DNA of 64,000 nt, from contig JBBQWM010000021.1 in NCBI GenBank assembly GCA_038210655.1, positions 47,412 to 111,411 of the forward strand. Reading direction: 5' to 3'. This DNA is from 54-19 sp038210655. GTDB lineage: Bacteria; Chloroflexota; Chloroflexia; Chloroheliales; Chloroheliaceae. How positions within the stretch are numbered: position 1 is the stretch's first letter; the number at the start of each line of letters is the position of its first letter. The notes below the pieces were generated by a model. That model made no database searches and had not been told where the DNA came from. It saw nothing but the letters and a program-made list of their open reading frames with translations. This document shows, piece by piece, positions 43,501 to 55,745 of the stretch. Position numbers and translations under genes: made by a program.

Positions 43501-44113
43501 GGCCGCCATGCGCCTGGGGATCAAGATTGCTACGCCAGTCTTTGACGGAGCGCACGAAGACGAAATTCACGCCATGCTGGAACGGGCCGGGCTACCTTCT
43601 GATGGTAAGATTCAATTGTTCGATGGGCGTACCGGAGAGCAATTCGATCAACCTGTAATGGTTGGGGTGATCTACTTCTTAAAGCTGGCTCACCTTGTGG
43701 AAGACAAGATTCACGCTCGCTCGACCGGGCCGTACTCGTTGGTGACGCAACAACCCCTCGGCGGTAAAGCCCAGTTCGGTGGACAGCGTTTCGGCGAGAT
43801 GGAAGTCTGGGCGTTGGAAGCCTATGGCGCGGCTCACATCCTCCAGGAAATGATTACGGTCAAATCCGACGACGTGATAGGCCGGGTCAAGACTTACGAA
43901 GCGATTGTCAAGGGCGAGAACATCAACGAAGCTGGCGTGCCGGAGTCGTTTAAGGTGTTGGTCAAGGAACTTCAAAGCCTGGGCCTGAATATCGAAGTCC
44001 TCAACGAGGAAGAAGCGCCGATAGAGTTTGGCGAGGATACCGGCGGCGATTACCTGAGCGAACTGGACGGCATCAATCTGTCCGGCTTCGAAAATCATGG
44101 TGAAGATGCGTAG
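40559..44113 (+). CDS. rpoB: DNA-directed RNA polymerase beta subunit
   Basis: A full-length 1184-residue beta subunit. AAAAGGAG precedes the ATG. The rifampicin-binding region is SQLSQFMDQNNPLAEL (S425-) followed by THKRRLSALGPGG; residues D432, H442 and S447 align with E. coli D516, H526 and S531, so no common resistance change is present. Downstream hallmarks are PIETPEGPNIGLI, GEKAREVKDTS, KMAGRHGNKGVIS and QPLGGKAQFGGQRFGEMEVWALEA. Not preceded by rplJ-rplL here. It is separated from rpoC by two Uma2-family genes and a structured region. Confidence 0.99.
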   Translation: MSIAALDDLSLSTPRAGEDLDRILKRPPRHWFSRIPTVLEMPKLIQTQIDSFEWFKREGLRELFDEISPISDFTGKSMELHFLDYHFDKPRYTDAECRDRDATYSAPLRVNVRLVIKETGEVNESEIFMGDFPIMSENGTFVINGAERVVVSQLVRSPGIYFIEEVDPVSGRAYFGAKLIPNRGAWLEFETSNKNVMSVKVDRKRKIPVTVLLRAVLAVLSDEGMKPSQVGSDEELVELFAQVNQSAYVPNSAAERASNNLTIQQTIDKDPTKNGEEALIELYKRLRPGDPPTLENARSLLFSLLFNPRRYDLARVGRYKLNKRLKLEPAPEVRHLTRQDVMAIVGMLVRLNNGENHADDIDHLGNRRIRAVGELIQNQLRVGLLRMERVIKERMSITDPNTATPNALVNIRPVVAAMREFFGGSQLSQFMDQNNPLAELTHKRRLSALGPGGLNRDRAGFDVRDVHHSHYGRICPIETPEGPNIGLIGNLATYARINQYGFIETPYRKVLHRVENTADQLEGKILRETISDPATGEIVAEEGVQLDSQLAAKIAALSLKTIRIRPVVSNVIDYLSADREEEYRIAEANVKLDEQGHFVEERVPSRFKDKFVAESPDMIDYADVSPKQVVSVATALIPFLEHDDANRALMGANMQRQAVPLLRPQSPVVGTGVEWQAARDSGRVLLSTATGIASEVTATKIVITDDSGIEHVHMLQKFIRSNQDTCINQRPSITKGDRISEGQSIADNSSTEDGELALGQNILVAFMPWEGGNFEDAILVSEELVREDIFTSIHIEKYETEARDTKLGPEEITRDIPNVGEESLRDLDERGIIYVGAEVQPNDILVGKITPKGETELTAEERLLRAIFGEKAREVKDTSLRVPNGVRGKVIDVKIFSRDNNDELPAGVNQMVRVLLAQKRKISAGDKMAGRHGNKGVISRVLPLEDMPYLPDGRPIQIVLNPIGVPSRMNLGQLLETHLGWAAMRLGIKIATPVFDGAHEDEIHAMLERAGLPSDGKIQLFDGRTGEQFDQPVMVGVIYFLKLAHLVEDKIHARSTGPYSLVTQQPLGGKAQFGGQRFGEMEVWALEAYGAAHILQEMITVKSDDVIGRVKTYEAIVKGENINEAGVPESFKVLVKELQSLGLNIEVLNEEEAPIEFGEDTGGDYLSELDGINLSGFENHGEDA

Positions 44114-44194
44114 TCTTTAACAGGGATGTTCAGGATGAACGGGATAAATATTTCCGTTTATCCTGGATAAGCCCTTTAACCTAATAGGTGTGCT

Positions 44195-44908
44195 ATGACT
44201 CTCAAAGCAAACCGCATAGAACGCTATTATGACTATCATGACCCAGCCGAGGAAGAATTTAACCAAACTATTCCTCACCAAGTAGCACTGCAAAATTTGT
44301 TAAGCTTGCTAGAATACCTTTTTGTAGATCAGGCAGTAGCAATATTATGTGGTGTTAGGATTTGTGAAGTTGATGAGGAAGACGGAGAGAAATATGACTT
44401 GGGTAGTAGCCCTGATATTTCGATAATTAAAGGTGTTGATCTAAATAAGTTAATGGAACAGGGCATTAGCAGTTATTATATTGGCATTCATGGGCCAGTT
44501 CCTGCCGTAACTTTTGAAATAGTTAGCCCATCAACGAGTTGTCAACTCAAAGGTGTTGCGAATTATAAGAAAGGACTTAACCCGACTGAACACTTTGTTT
44601 TTGCTCCCAGGCAATTTGAGACCTGGCAGGGAAAGTGGCAAGAAAAACCCGAATTGGGTGGTTGGCGAGGCGTTGAAACGGGTCAATATCAGTCAGTTTT
44701 GCCAAATGGAGACGGTTGGCTGTGGAGTGAACAGCTTGATAGCTGGCTGGCAGTAGACGGTAAGTTTCTACGCCTCTATGACCGTGAGGGGCGGTTGCGG
44801 CTAATTGAGACCCAAGCCAAAGATCGGATGCTGGAAGCCGAACAGCGCAGGGCTGACCGATTAGCCGAAAAGCTACGATTGCTCGGAGTAAATCCTGACG
44901 AATTATAG
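44195..44908 (+). CDS. Uma2-family (DUF820) restriction-endonuclease-fold protein
   Basis: A 237-residue protein of the Uma2 type, a PD-(D/E)xK nuclease fold common in cyanobacteria and Chloroflexota and of unknown biological role. Active-site-like residues are in SSPDISII (Asp) and TFEIVSPSTS (Glu). The usual following Lys position is not clear (NYKKGLNPTEHFVF), so activity is uncertain. The C-terminus is a charged helix ending AERLAEKLRLLGVNPDEL-like, shared with the next gene. Base composition is AT-richer than rpoB. Inserted between rpoB and rpoC. Confidence 0.78.
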   Translation: MTLKANRIERYYDYHDPAEEEFNQTIPHQVALQNLLSLLEYLFVDQAVAILCGVRICEVDEEDGEKYDLGSSPDISIIKGVDLNKLMEQGISSYYIGIHGPVPAVTFEIVSPSTSCQLKGVANYKKGLNPTEHFVFAPRQFETWQGKWQEKPELGGWRGVETGQYQSVLPNGDGWLWSEQLDSWLAVDGKFLRLYDREGRLRLIETQAKDRMLEAEQRRADRLAEKLRLLGVNPDEL

Positions 44909-44934
44909 TCTAAGGAAGTGTCACAGGAGCTAGA

Positions 44935-45717
44935 ATGACTCAGCTACTGCAAGAACTGAATACCGAAAACGGCATCTTTTACCCTGAAAGCGATGGAGAA
45001 CCGTTAGGCCAGAATACTAAACAAATTGATTCTATCTTTTACATCAAGAACGGCCTAGATGATTTGTTTGCTGACATTCCAGATGTCTTTGTAGCCAGCG
45101 ATCTCTTTTGGTATCCAGTGCAAGGACGGCCCGACATTGTAACCGTTCCCGATGCGATGGTGGTTTTTGGTCGGCCTAAAGGCGACCGACGTTCTTACTG
45201 GCAGTGGAACGAGGGCAATATTGCGCCGCAGGTAGTTTTTGAAGTGCGCTCTCCCTCCAATCGAGCGGGGGAGTTGGCAAACAAACTGGTTTTTTACGAT
45301 ACTTACGGTGTCGAAGAATACTACCTTTACGACCCTAATAGGGGTAGTTTGAAAATCTGGCTTCGTAAAGAAGGCCTTTTGCAAGCGGTCAAGAAGATAG
45401 AGGGGTGGGTTAGCCCGCGTTTAGGTGTACGGTTTGAATTAAACGGCAAAGAGCTATACCTGTATTACCCGAACGGTGAGCGGATTCAAACCTATCTCGA
45501 AGTACGGGCAAATGAGCGCCAGTACCAGCAACAAGCTCAAATCGAACTTGATCAGAAAGCGGCGGCCCTTCAGGAGCTTGAAATGGAACGGCAACGGGCC
45601 GAAGTGCTTGAGCAACAGGCCAAAATTGAACGGGAGCAAAAAGAGATTTCATTACAACGGGCCGAACGATTAGCCGAAAAACTGCGGCGGCTGGGAATAA
45701 ATCCTGACGAATTATAG
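44935..45717 (+). CDS. Uma2-family (DUF820) protein, paralogue of upstream gene
   Basis: A 260-residue Uma2 protein, 26 bases after its paralogue, with AGGAG before the ATG. Core: TVPDAMVVFGRPKGDR, VVFEVRSPSNRAGELANKLVFYDTYGVEEYYLYDP, matching the D...E-x-K arrangement better than the first copy. Residues ~185-250 form a long Gln/Glu-rich coiled coil. It ends in AERLAEKLRRLGINPDEL, almost the same as the neighbour, showing duplication followed by strong divergence of the catalytic half. Confidence 0.82.
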   Translation: MTQLLQELNTENGIFYPESDGEPLGQNTKQIDSIFYIKNGLDDLFADIPDVFVASDLFWYPVQGRPDIVTVPDAMVVFGRPKGDRRSYWQWNEGNIAPQVVFEVRSPSNRAGELANKLVFYDTYGVEEYYLYDPNRGSLKIWLRKEGLLQAVKKIEGWVSPRLGVRFELNGKELYLYYPNGERIQTYLEVRANERQYQQQAQIELDQKAAALQELEMERQRAEVLEQQAKIEREQKEISLQRAERLAEKLRRLGINPDEL

Positions 45718-45764
45718 GGGTCGAATTATTTGGTGTCAGAAGTAGCAATTATCAATCTAATTTA

Positions 45765-45833
45765 AGGGTGTCATAATGTAGCGGCCCCTGCGAACGGCGA
45801 CAGGGCCGTCGGAGTTCGGACGGGGGCCACCCT
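45765..45833 (+). ncRNA. candidate structured RNA upstream of rpoC
   Basis: Outer pairing AGGGT (45765-45769) with ACCCT (45829-45833) and GGC/GCC; two inner hairpins CCCTG/CAGGG (45786-45790, 45801-45805) and CCGTC/GACGG (45806-45810, 45819-45823). Loop 1 contains CGAAC (45791-45795) and loop 2 contains GTTCG (45814-45818), which could pair as a kissing loop. It ends 36 bases before the rpoC ATG. GC-rich against AT-rich flanks. Could instead be a palindromic repeat; no family recognised. Confidence 0.45.
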
Positions 45834-45869
45834 CAATCAAAAGTTTAGCTAAACGGGGGATAATAATAG

Positions 45870-50459
<4,590 letters not shown>

Positions 50460-50495
50460 GTCGGGCTAAGTGCCAGCTAACTGTGTTTTGAAGCT

Positions 50496-50537
50496 AAAAG
50501 AGGCTCTTGTAGAAAACATTCTGCGGGAGTCTCTTTT
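50496..50537 (+). terminator. intrinsic terminator after rpoC
   Basis: AAAAGAGGCTC (50496-50506) pairs with GAGTCTCTTTT (50527-50537) with one G-T pair, followed by T-rich sequence. It closes the rpoB-Uma2-Uma2-rpoC unit. Confidence 0.8.
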
Positions 50538-50569
50538 GTAATCACCCTCGATTTTATGCCAGACTGGTT

Positions 50570-50597
50570 TTGATTCTGCTCAGAGGGCTGGTATAAT
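50570..50597 (+). promoter_or_regulatory. promoter of recR
   Basis: TTGATT (50570-50575) and TATAAT (50592-50597), spacing 16. About 150 bases before the recR ATG. Confidence 0.6.
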
Positions 50598-50747
50598 TAA
50601 TCTGCGCCCGCTTTTGAATTTAGCAACCATCTATTTAGTTTAGCGTCACGCCAAAATTAGAAAAGAGCGATACTTATAATAGAGCAAGTTGCTCTTTGAG
50701 ATTTGAACTATTTTAGCAAGCTTTTGGGCTTTTGGAGAAATAACAAA

Positions 50748-51347
50748 ATGAAAGTAACAGCCGAACCAGTTTCCCGGCTGATCGATGAACTGAATAAATT
50801 GCCGACTATTGGGCCAAAGACGGCTTCACGCCTGGCCTTTTATATTCTACGCGGCTCCAAAGATGCCGCCGAGAGTTTGGCCCAGGCCATTATAGATGTA
50901 AAAGAGAAAATAATTTACTGTTCGGAATGTTATAATCTGACCGAACTCGACCCCTGCCCGGTTTGCTCTAGCAAAGACCGCGACCGTTCCTTGTTGTGCG
51001 TGGTGGAGGAACCGCTGGATGTCGTCGCGCTCGAAAAAACCCACGATTTCAACGGTCTTTATCACGTGCTGCACGGTCATATCGACCCAATCAACGGGGT
51101 GATGGCCGACGATCTACGTATCCGCGAACTGATCGACCGGGTCAAACTCAACGATATTCGCGAGATAATTCTGGCGATGAACCCAAACGTCGAAGGCCGG
51201 GCGACCGCCGCTTATATTCATCGGTTGCTTGTACCGCAGGGCATGACGGTCTCGACCCTGGCGACCGGGTTGCCGGTTGGGGGCGACCTCGAATATGCTG
51301 ACGAAGTGACCCTTTCTAATGCTTTGAAGGGCCGCCGTTTAATCTAG
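50748..51347 (+). CDS. recR: recombination protein RecR
   Basis: A 199-residue recombination mediator, normal length from ATG 50748 with GGAG 10 bases upstream; a TTG 15 codons earlier is not supported. Helix-hairpin-helix LNKLPTIGPKTASRLAF, zinc finger CSECYNLTELDPCPVC, and Toprim domain with LLCVVEEPLDVVALEK are clear. With RecO/RecF it loads RecA at gaps. The DinD-like gene follows after 15 bases, forming a DNA-damage pair. Confidence 0.97.
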   Translation: MKVTAEPVSRLIDELNKLPTIGPKTASRLAFYILRGSKDAAESLAQAIIDVKEKIIYCSECYNLTELDPCPVCSSKDRDRSLLCVVEEPLDVVALEKTHDFNGLYHVLHGHIDPINGVMADDLRIRELIDRVKLNDIREIILAMNPNVEGRATAAYIHRLLVPQGMTVSTLATGLPVGGDLEYADEVTLSNALKGRRLI

Positions 51348-51362
51348 CCCAGGGAGAAAACC

Positions 51363-52256
51363 ATGAGTACTGGCGAGGGAATGCCACAATCGCCCAATTT
51401 TGAGTCAATTAAGCAAGCCAGTCCCTACGACGCGGAATATTGGAGCGCCCGTGATTTGGGGCCGCTTTTGGGCTATGTGCGCTGGGAAAACTTTGCCCTG
51501 GCGATCAAACGGGCCATGACTGCGATTGAACAAGTCGGTCAAAATGTCCCAGACCATTTTCGTGCTGTCACGAAAATGGTCAAGCTAGGTTCTGGCGCAC
51601 AACGCAGCGTTAAGGATTATGTTTTGAGCCGGTTTGCCTGCTATATGATAGCCCAGAATGGCGACCCGATAAAACCCGAAATAGCGGCAGCCCAGGCTTA
51701 TTTTGCGATTTCGGCCCGTGAGTTTGAAATCCAACAACTTAGGGAGGAACAGGAGCGCCGCCTCCAACTCCGGGAGCAAATCTCCGAGGATAACAAAGAC
51801 CTGGCGGCAGCCGCAAGCGGGGCCGGTGTATTGCCACAAAGCTTTGGCAAGTTTCAGAACGCCGGATACGAGGGGCTTTACGATGGGCGGGGGGTCGAAG
51901 AACTGAAGGCTCATAAGGGTATTCCCATCAAAGAAGACTTACTTGACCGGATCGGGTCTTCGGAATTGGCGGCTAATCTTTTTAGGGTTACTCAGACCAG
52001 GGACAAGCTGCGCCAGGAAGGGATCATCGGTCAGACCAAAGCTATCGAGACCCATCGCCAGGTTGGAAAAGAAGTCCGGCAGGCGATTGAGCGGATCGGC
52101 GGTACAATGCCCGAAAACCTGCCTGCCGAGCCTTCGATCAAGCCCTTGTTGGAGGAAACCAAACGCCGCCGCAAAAAGGCTTTACCCACCGAAGACACAA
52201 AGCATCCCCAAATTTCGATGTTTGAAACTGAAACTGACCCGCCCCTACCAAAGTGA
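51363..52256 (+). CDS. dinD: DinD-like DNA-damage-inducible protein
   Basis: A 297-residue protein resembling DinD: the N-terminal part (AEYWSARDLGPLLGYVRWENF, then AIEQVGQNVPDHFRAVTKMV) is a BRO/DinD-type domain and the central QISEDNKDLAAAA plus GFYEGLYD-like section matches the DinD core. DinD inhibits RecA-mediated strand exchange in E. coli. GGGAG precedes the ATG. Cotranscription with recR would link a RecA loader with a RecA modulator. No LexA box was searched beyond visual inspection. Confidence 0.85.
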   Translation: MSTGEGMPQSPNFESIKQASPYDAEYWSARDLGPLLGYVRWENFALAIKRAMTAIEQVGQNVPDHFRAVTKMVKLGSGAQRSVKDYVLSRFACYMIAQNGDPIKPEIAAAQAYFAISAREFEIQQLREEQERRLQLREQISEDNKDLAAAASGAGVLPQSFGKFQNAGYEGLYDGRGVEELKAHKGIPIKEDLLDRIGSSELAANLFRVTQTRDKLRQEGIIGQTKAIETHRQVGKEVRQAIERIGGTMPENLPAEPSIKPLLEETKRRRKKALPTEDTKHPQISMFETETDPPLPK

Positions 52257-52332
52257 GCAGGCTTGCCATCTAAAACAAAACGGGCTAAAATCAAGCTCTT
52301 GATAAAGTTGTCGTAAATCGGAAGGGGAAAGC

Positions 52333-54300
52333 ATGCCTGGGCGGTTCGGAACAGGGATTTTTGTTGGGTTAGTCTTTTTGCTTGTCTCGGTCGGGCTAGG
52401 CGAAAGATCGTCGGTTGCGCTCGGTCAGGCTGGAGCGGAACCCGCTCCACCGGGCGCTTACCTGACCGAATTTACGGTCAAAAGCAATACTGCTCCCGGA
52501 CGCGACCCTTACGCGGTCTATGTCCGGCTTAAAGGTGGCCCTGCCGAAGCCCCCCGCACGACCAAAACCAAGCCAGTTTACAAGTTGGACGACATCGATA
52601 CTTTTACCGTTTTTGACCTGGAACTAAAAAAGCCCTACAAGATCAAGGCCCGGTTGGTCGGGCTTACCCCCCACGTTTACATGTTTTTGGATGTCCAGAG
52701 TAATCAAGACCGCGCCGCCCTCGCCCGTCTCGCCCAGCAGTTCGAGGACAAAGTCTATACCACCACCCGGCAATATTTTGGCGAAGAATGGTCGCCGGGG
52801 GTAGACAACGACCCCCATCTGGTGATCCTTAATACACCGCTCAAACTGGCTTCCGGCTATTTTAGCTCCGATGATATTCTGCTCCAATCGATCAACCCGA
52901 ATAGCAACGAACGCGAGATGTTTTATATCGGGTCAGGGCCGGGCAACTCCGACTCGTATCTCGGAACGTTGGCCCACGAATTCCAGCACATGATTGCTTT
53001 CAACTCGCTACCCAATCAGGATTTGTGGCTCAACGAAGGCAGTAGTGTATTATCGCAAGTGCTTAACGGCTTTGATTCGGGCGGTTACGAAGTAAGCTTT
53101 ATGACCCGGCCCGGCACTCAACTCAACAATTGGGCCTGTAGCAGTTGCGGCACGCTGCGCTATTATGGTGGTGGCTATAGCTGGCTCTCTTTCTTAAAAG
53201 ATCGCTACAGCTTCGATGTGGTGCGCGGCATTTCGCTCAACCGCAAGGGGCTGACCGGCTTCAATGCGGTCGATCACGCGCTCTATTTTAACGGGCAACC
53301 GGGCCAGAGTACCGAAAGCGTCTTTAAGCAATTCGTGGTCGCCAACTATCTTAATCAGCGCACCGCCGACCCCAATTATAACTACCAGACGATCCGTTCA
53401 AAGGTCGAAACCCTGACCACCTTAAAACCGCAGGAGACCAAAACTGAAACGCTCAATCAGTTTGGGGCCAGCTATTACACAGTGACGGGTGGGCCGAACG
53501 GTTTTACGCTCGATTTTAATGGCGTAACCTCGGTCAAGTTGGCCGGGCCAGGGCCGCATAGCGGGCAGCAAGCCTGGTGGAGCAACCGGGGCGACGACTC
53601 CAATACGACCCTTACTCGCAGTGTCGATCTGACCGGGGTCAGTAAAGCTACTTTCAAGATGTGGACCTGGTTCGATATTGAGCCAAGTTTCGATTGGGCC
53701 TATGTCGAAGCTTCGACCGACGAAGGCAAAAGCTGGCAAATTATACCGGGCCGTAAATATACCACCGATAAAGACCCGACCGGCAAAAGCTATGGCTCTG
53801 GCCTGACCGGGCAAAGCGGCCCGGATGCGCTTGATCTCAGCGATACCGAGGAGGTACGTTCGGTCTGGGTGCAAGACTCGTTTGACCTATCGCCATACGC
53901 AGGCCGCAAGATCAAGCTGCGGATCGAATATCTGACCGACGAGGGCTACAGCCGTCAGGGGGTTTTGGTAGATGATTTTGAAATACCCGAAATCGGCTGG
54001 AAAGATGACGTCGAGAGCGGCGAGAATGGCTGGGAAGCCTCCGGCTTTGTACGCTCTAACGTGTTGCTACCCCAGCATTTTTGGGTGCAGGTGATACGCC
54101 GGGATGGCCCTTGCGGGGCTACCAGCGTACCCAACCTTTCAAAAGCCGATAACGGTCAGTCCTGTATTCAGGAGATGACCCTGGACGGACTAAATAGCGC
54201 TCGGCAGACTTTCCCCTATCAGCAGGCGGTCGTGGTCGTCGCACCCTACGCACCCAAAACTTTGCAACCCGCCAACTACTCGATCAAGTTCAGCCGATGA
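52333..54300 (+). CDS. secreted zinc metallopeptidase with immune-inhibitor-A-like C-terminus
   Basis: A 655-residue exported protein with signal peptide (~1-34, FVGLVFLLVSVGLG). The zincin motif is H215-E-F-Q-H219 in LAHEFQHMIAFNS, with the third ligand probably Glu in LWLNEGSS, an arrangement as in M6/M30-like peptidases. The C-terminal ~280 residues carry a beta-sandwich like the M6 immune inhibitor A tail (FKMWTWFDIEPSFDWAYVEAS and DLSPYAGRKIKLRIEYLTDEG). Followed by tandem heptamers. Likely extracellular protein degradation; substrate unknown. Confidence 0.82.
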   Translation: MPGRFGTGIFVGLVFLLVSVGLGERSSVALGQAGAEPAPPGAYLTEFTVKSNTAPGRDPYAVYVRLKGGPAEAPRTTKTKPVYKLDDIDTFTVFDLELKKPYKIKARLVGLTPHVYMFLDVQSNQDRAALARLAQQFEDKVYTTTRQYFGEEWSPGVDNDPHLVILNTPLKLASGYFSSDDILLQSINPNSNEREMFYIGSGPGNSDSYLGTLAHEFQHMIAFNSLPNQDLWLNEGSSVLSQVLNGFDSGGYEVSFMTRPGTQLNNWACSSCGTLRYYGGGYSWLSFLKDRYSFDVVRGISLNRKGLTGFNAVDHALYFNGQPGQSTESVFKQFVVANYLNQRTADPNYNYQTIRSKVETLTTLKPQETKTETLNQFGASYYTVTGGPNGFTLDFNGVTSVKLAGPGPHSGQQAWWSNRGDDSNTTLTRSVDLTGVSKATFKMWTWFDIEPSFDWAYVEASTDEGKSWQIIPGRKYTTDKDPTGKSYGSGLTGQSGPDALDLSDTEEVRSVWVQDSFDLSPYAGRKIKLRIEYLTDEGYSRQGVLVDDFEIPEIGWKDDVESGENGWEASGFVRSNVLLPQHFWVQVIRRDGPCGATSVPNLSKADNGQSCIQEMTLDGLNSARQTFPYQQAVVVVAPYAPKTLQPANYSIKFSR

Positions 54301-54304
54301 AGGG

Positions 54305-54435
54305 GATTTACGATTTACGATTTACGATTTACGATTTACGATTTACGATTTACGATTTACGATGGTAGGAGCCTATTCTAGCTAGTCGTTTTTACCTAAT
54401 ACCTGACACCTAATACCTGACTCCTGATACCCCTA
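54305..54435. repeat. heptamer tandem repeats, GATTTAC x8 and CCTAATA-type units
   Basis: Eight perfect copies of GATTTAC occupy 54305-54360. About 35 bases later, units TAATACC, TGACACC, TAATACC, TGACTCC, TGATACC form a second block of period 7. It starts four bases after the peptidase stop codon. Confidence 0.92.
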
Positions 54436-54449
54436 CCCCTTGCTTCGAT

Positions 54450-54478
54450 TTGACTTGTCAGGAAAGGCGATGTAAAGT
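54450..54478 (+). promoter_or_regulatory. promoter of the aldolase gene
   Basis: TTGACT (54450-54455) and TAAAGT (54473-54478) with 17 bases between; the start codon is about 107 bases further. Confidence 0.55.
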
Positions 54479-54585
54479 ATGTTTATTAGGGATTTTCGTT
54501 TGAAATTAGGCCAAAAAGATTGGCATCCGGGGCGGAGACTTTCCCCCCGGTCTTGATGTGTAAAGCATTAGCAACGAGGTGTGCT

Positions 54586-55611
54586 ATGGGTAAAGTGCAG
54601 ATCACTAAGGGGAAGTTTGACCGCATTCAAACTTGCTCCGACGAGCATGGTATTATCGCCGCTGCCGCGATGGATCAGCGCGGTTCACTCCAAAAGAGTA
54701 TCGAAAAAGAGCGTGGCGTGGCGGTCAGTACTGCTGATCTGACCGAGTTTAAGAAAAGGGTTACAAAAGTACTGACCCGTTATTCGAGCGCGATCCTGAT
54801 GGACCCCGAATATGGCCTACCGGCCCTACCGGAACGCGCCCCCGGCACTGGTGTATTGCTGGCCTACGAAAAGACTGGCTACGATGTGAGTATTAAGGGC
54901 CGCATGCCCGATTTGTTGCCGGAATGGAGCGTGCGTCGGTTGCTGGAAGCCGGGGCCGATGCGATTAAGATTTTGTTGTATTACAACCCTTTTGACGAAG
55001 AACGTATCACAATCATTAAGCAAAGCTTTATCGAGCGGATCGGGGCGGAGTGCGCCGCTCTGGATGTACCGTTCTTCCTGGAACCGCTGGCCTACGACGA
55101 TGCTCACCCGGATCAGAGCCTGGAATTCGCCCGCAAGAAGCCCGAATACGTCACGCGCTATATGGAAGAATTTTCCAAGCCGCGTTATGGGGTGGACATC
55201 CTGAAAGTCGAAATCCCGATCAATATAACCTATCTGGAAGGCAGCCGGGCTTTCAAAGGTGGTGAAGCGGCCTACGACCGCAAGACCGCGATTGAACACT
55301 TCCAGAATGCGGCAGCAGCCGCCAAGAAACCATTCATCTACCTCAGCGCCGGGGTCGATGACGATGTGTTCCGGGAGAACCTGGAACTGGCGACCGAAGC
55401 GGGCGTACCATTTAGTGGTGTATTGTGCGGGCGGGCCACCTGGAAAGAGGGTATCCCGGTCTTTGCCAAAGGCGGCGGCGATGCGCTCGAAGAATGGCTG
55501 CTCGACCGGGGGGTCAAGAATATCCAGGCCCTCAACGAGACGCTGGCCAAGGGAGCCAAACCCTGGTACAACGCCTATGGTGGACTAGACAATATCGAGG
55601 TAGTTGGCTAG
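54586..55611 (+). CDS. lacD: tagatose-1,6-bisphosphate aldolase, LacD class I type
   Basis: A 341-residue aldolase from ATG 54586 with GAGGTG upstream; the frame extends 22 codons further left without a plausible ribosome site. Class I Schiff-base region GADAIKILLYYNPFDE, plus ILMDPEYGLPALPERAP and DILKVEIPINI fit the LacD/AldA-type family. It cleaves tagatose- (or fructose-) 1,6-bisphosphate to dihydroxyacetone phosphate and glyceraldehyde-3-phosphate, and can serve as a general or sulfoquinovose-type aldolase in non-lactose users. No lactose genes are near. Product of the pathway unknown here. Confidence 0.85.
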   Translation: MGKVQITKGKFDRIQTCSDEHGIIAAAAMDQRGSLQKSIEKERGVAVSTADLTEFKKRVTKVLTRYSSAILMDPEYGLPALPERAPGTGVLLAYEKTGYDVSIKGRMPDLLPEWSVRRLLEAGADAIKILLYYNPFDEERITIIKQSFIERIGAECAALDVPFFLEPLAYDDAHPDQSLEFARKKPEYVTRYMEEFSKPRYGVDILKVEIPINITYLEGSRAFKGGEAAYDRKTAIEHFQNAAAAAKKPFIYLSAGVDDDVFRENLELATEAGVPFSGVLCGRATWKEGIPVFAKGGGDALEEWLLDRGVKNIQALNETLAKGAKPWYNAYGGLDNIEVVG

Positions 55612-55633
55612 ACATTCCCAAATCGTAAAAATC

Positions 55634-55678
55634 AACAGGCTGAAAGATTAGCTTAATCGGTTAATCTTTCAGCCTGTT
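55634..55678 (+). terminator. strong hairpin terminator after the aldolase
   Basis: AACAGGCTGAAAGATTA (55634-55650) pairs with TAATCTTTCAGCCTGTT (55662-55678), 17 bp perfect; CCTTTTTAAGG follows. A good plus-strand terminator. Confidence 0.82.
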
Positions 55679-55745
55679 AACCTTTTTAAGGCGCGACCAA
55701 AAAAGAGAGAAAATAGAGCCTAAAGCTAGAAAGTCAGGTATATTT

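Noticed and set aside
54305..54360. Possible CRISPR array
   Set aside because: The repeats are 7 bp, contiguous and without spacers; this is a simple tandem repeat. No cas genes are in the window.
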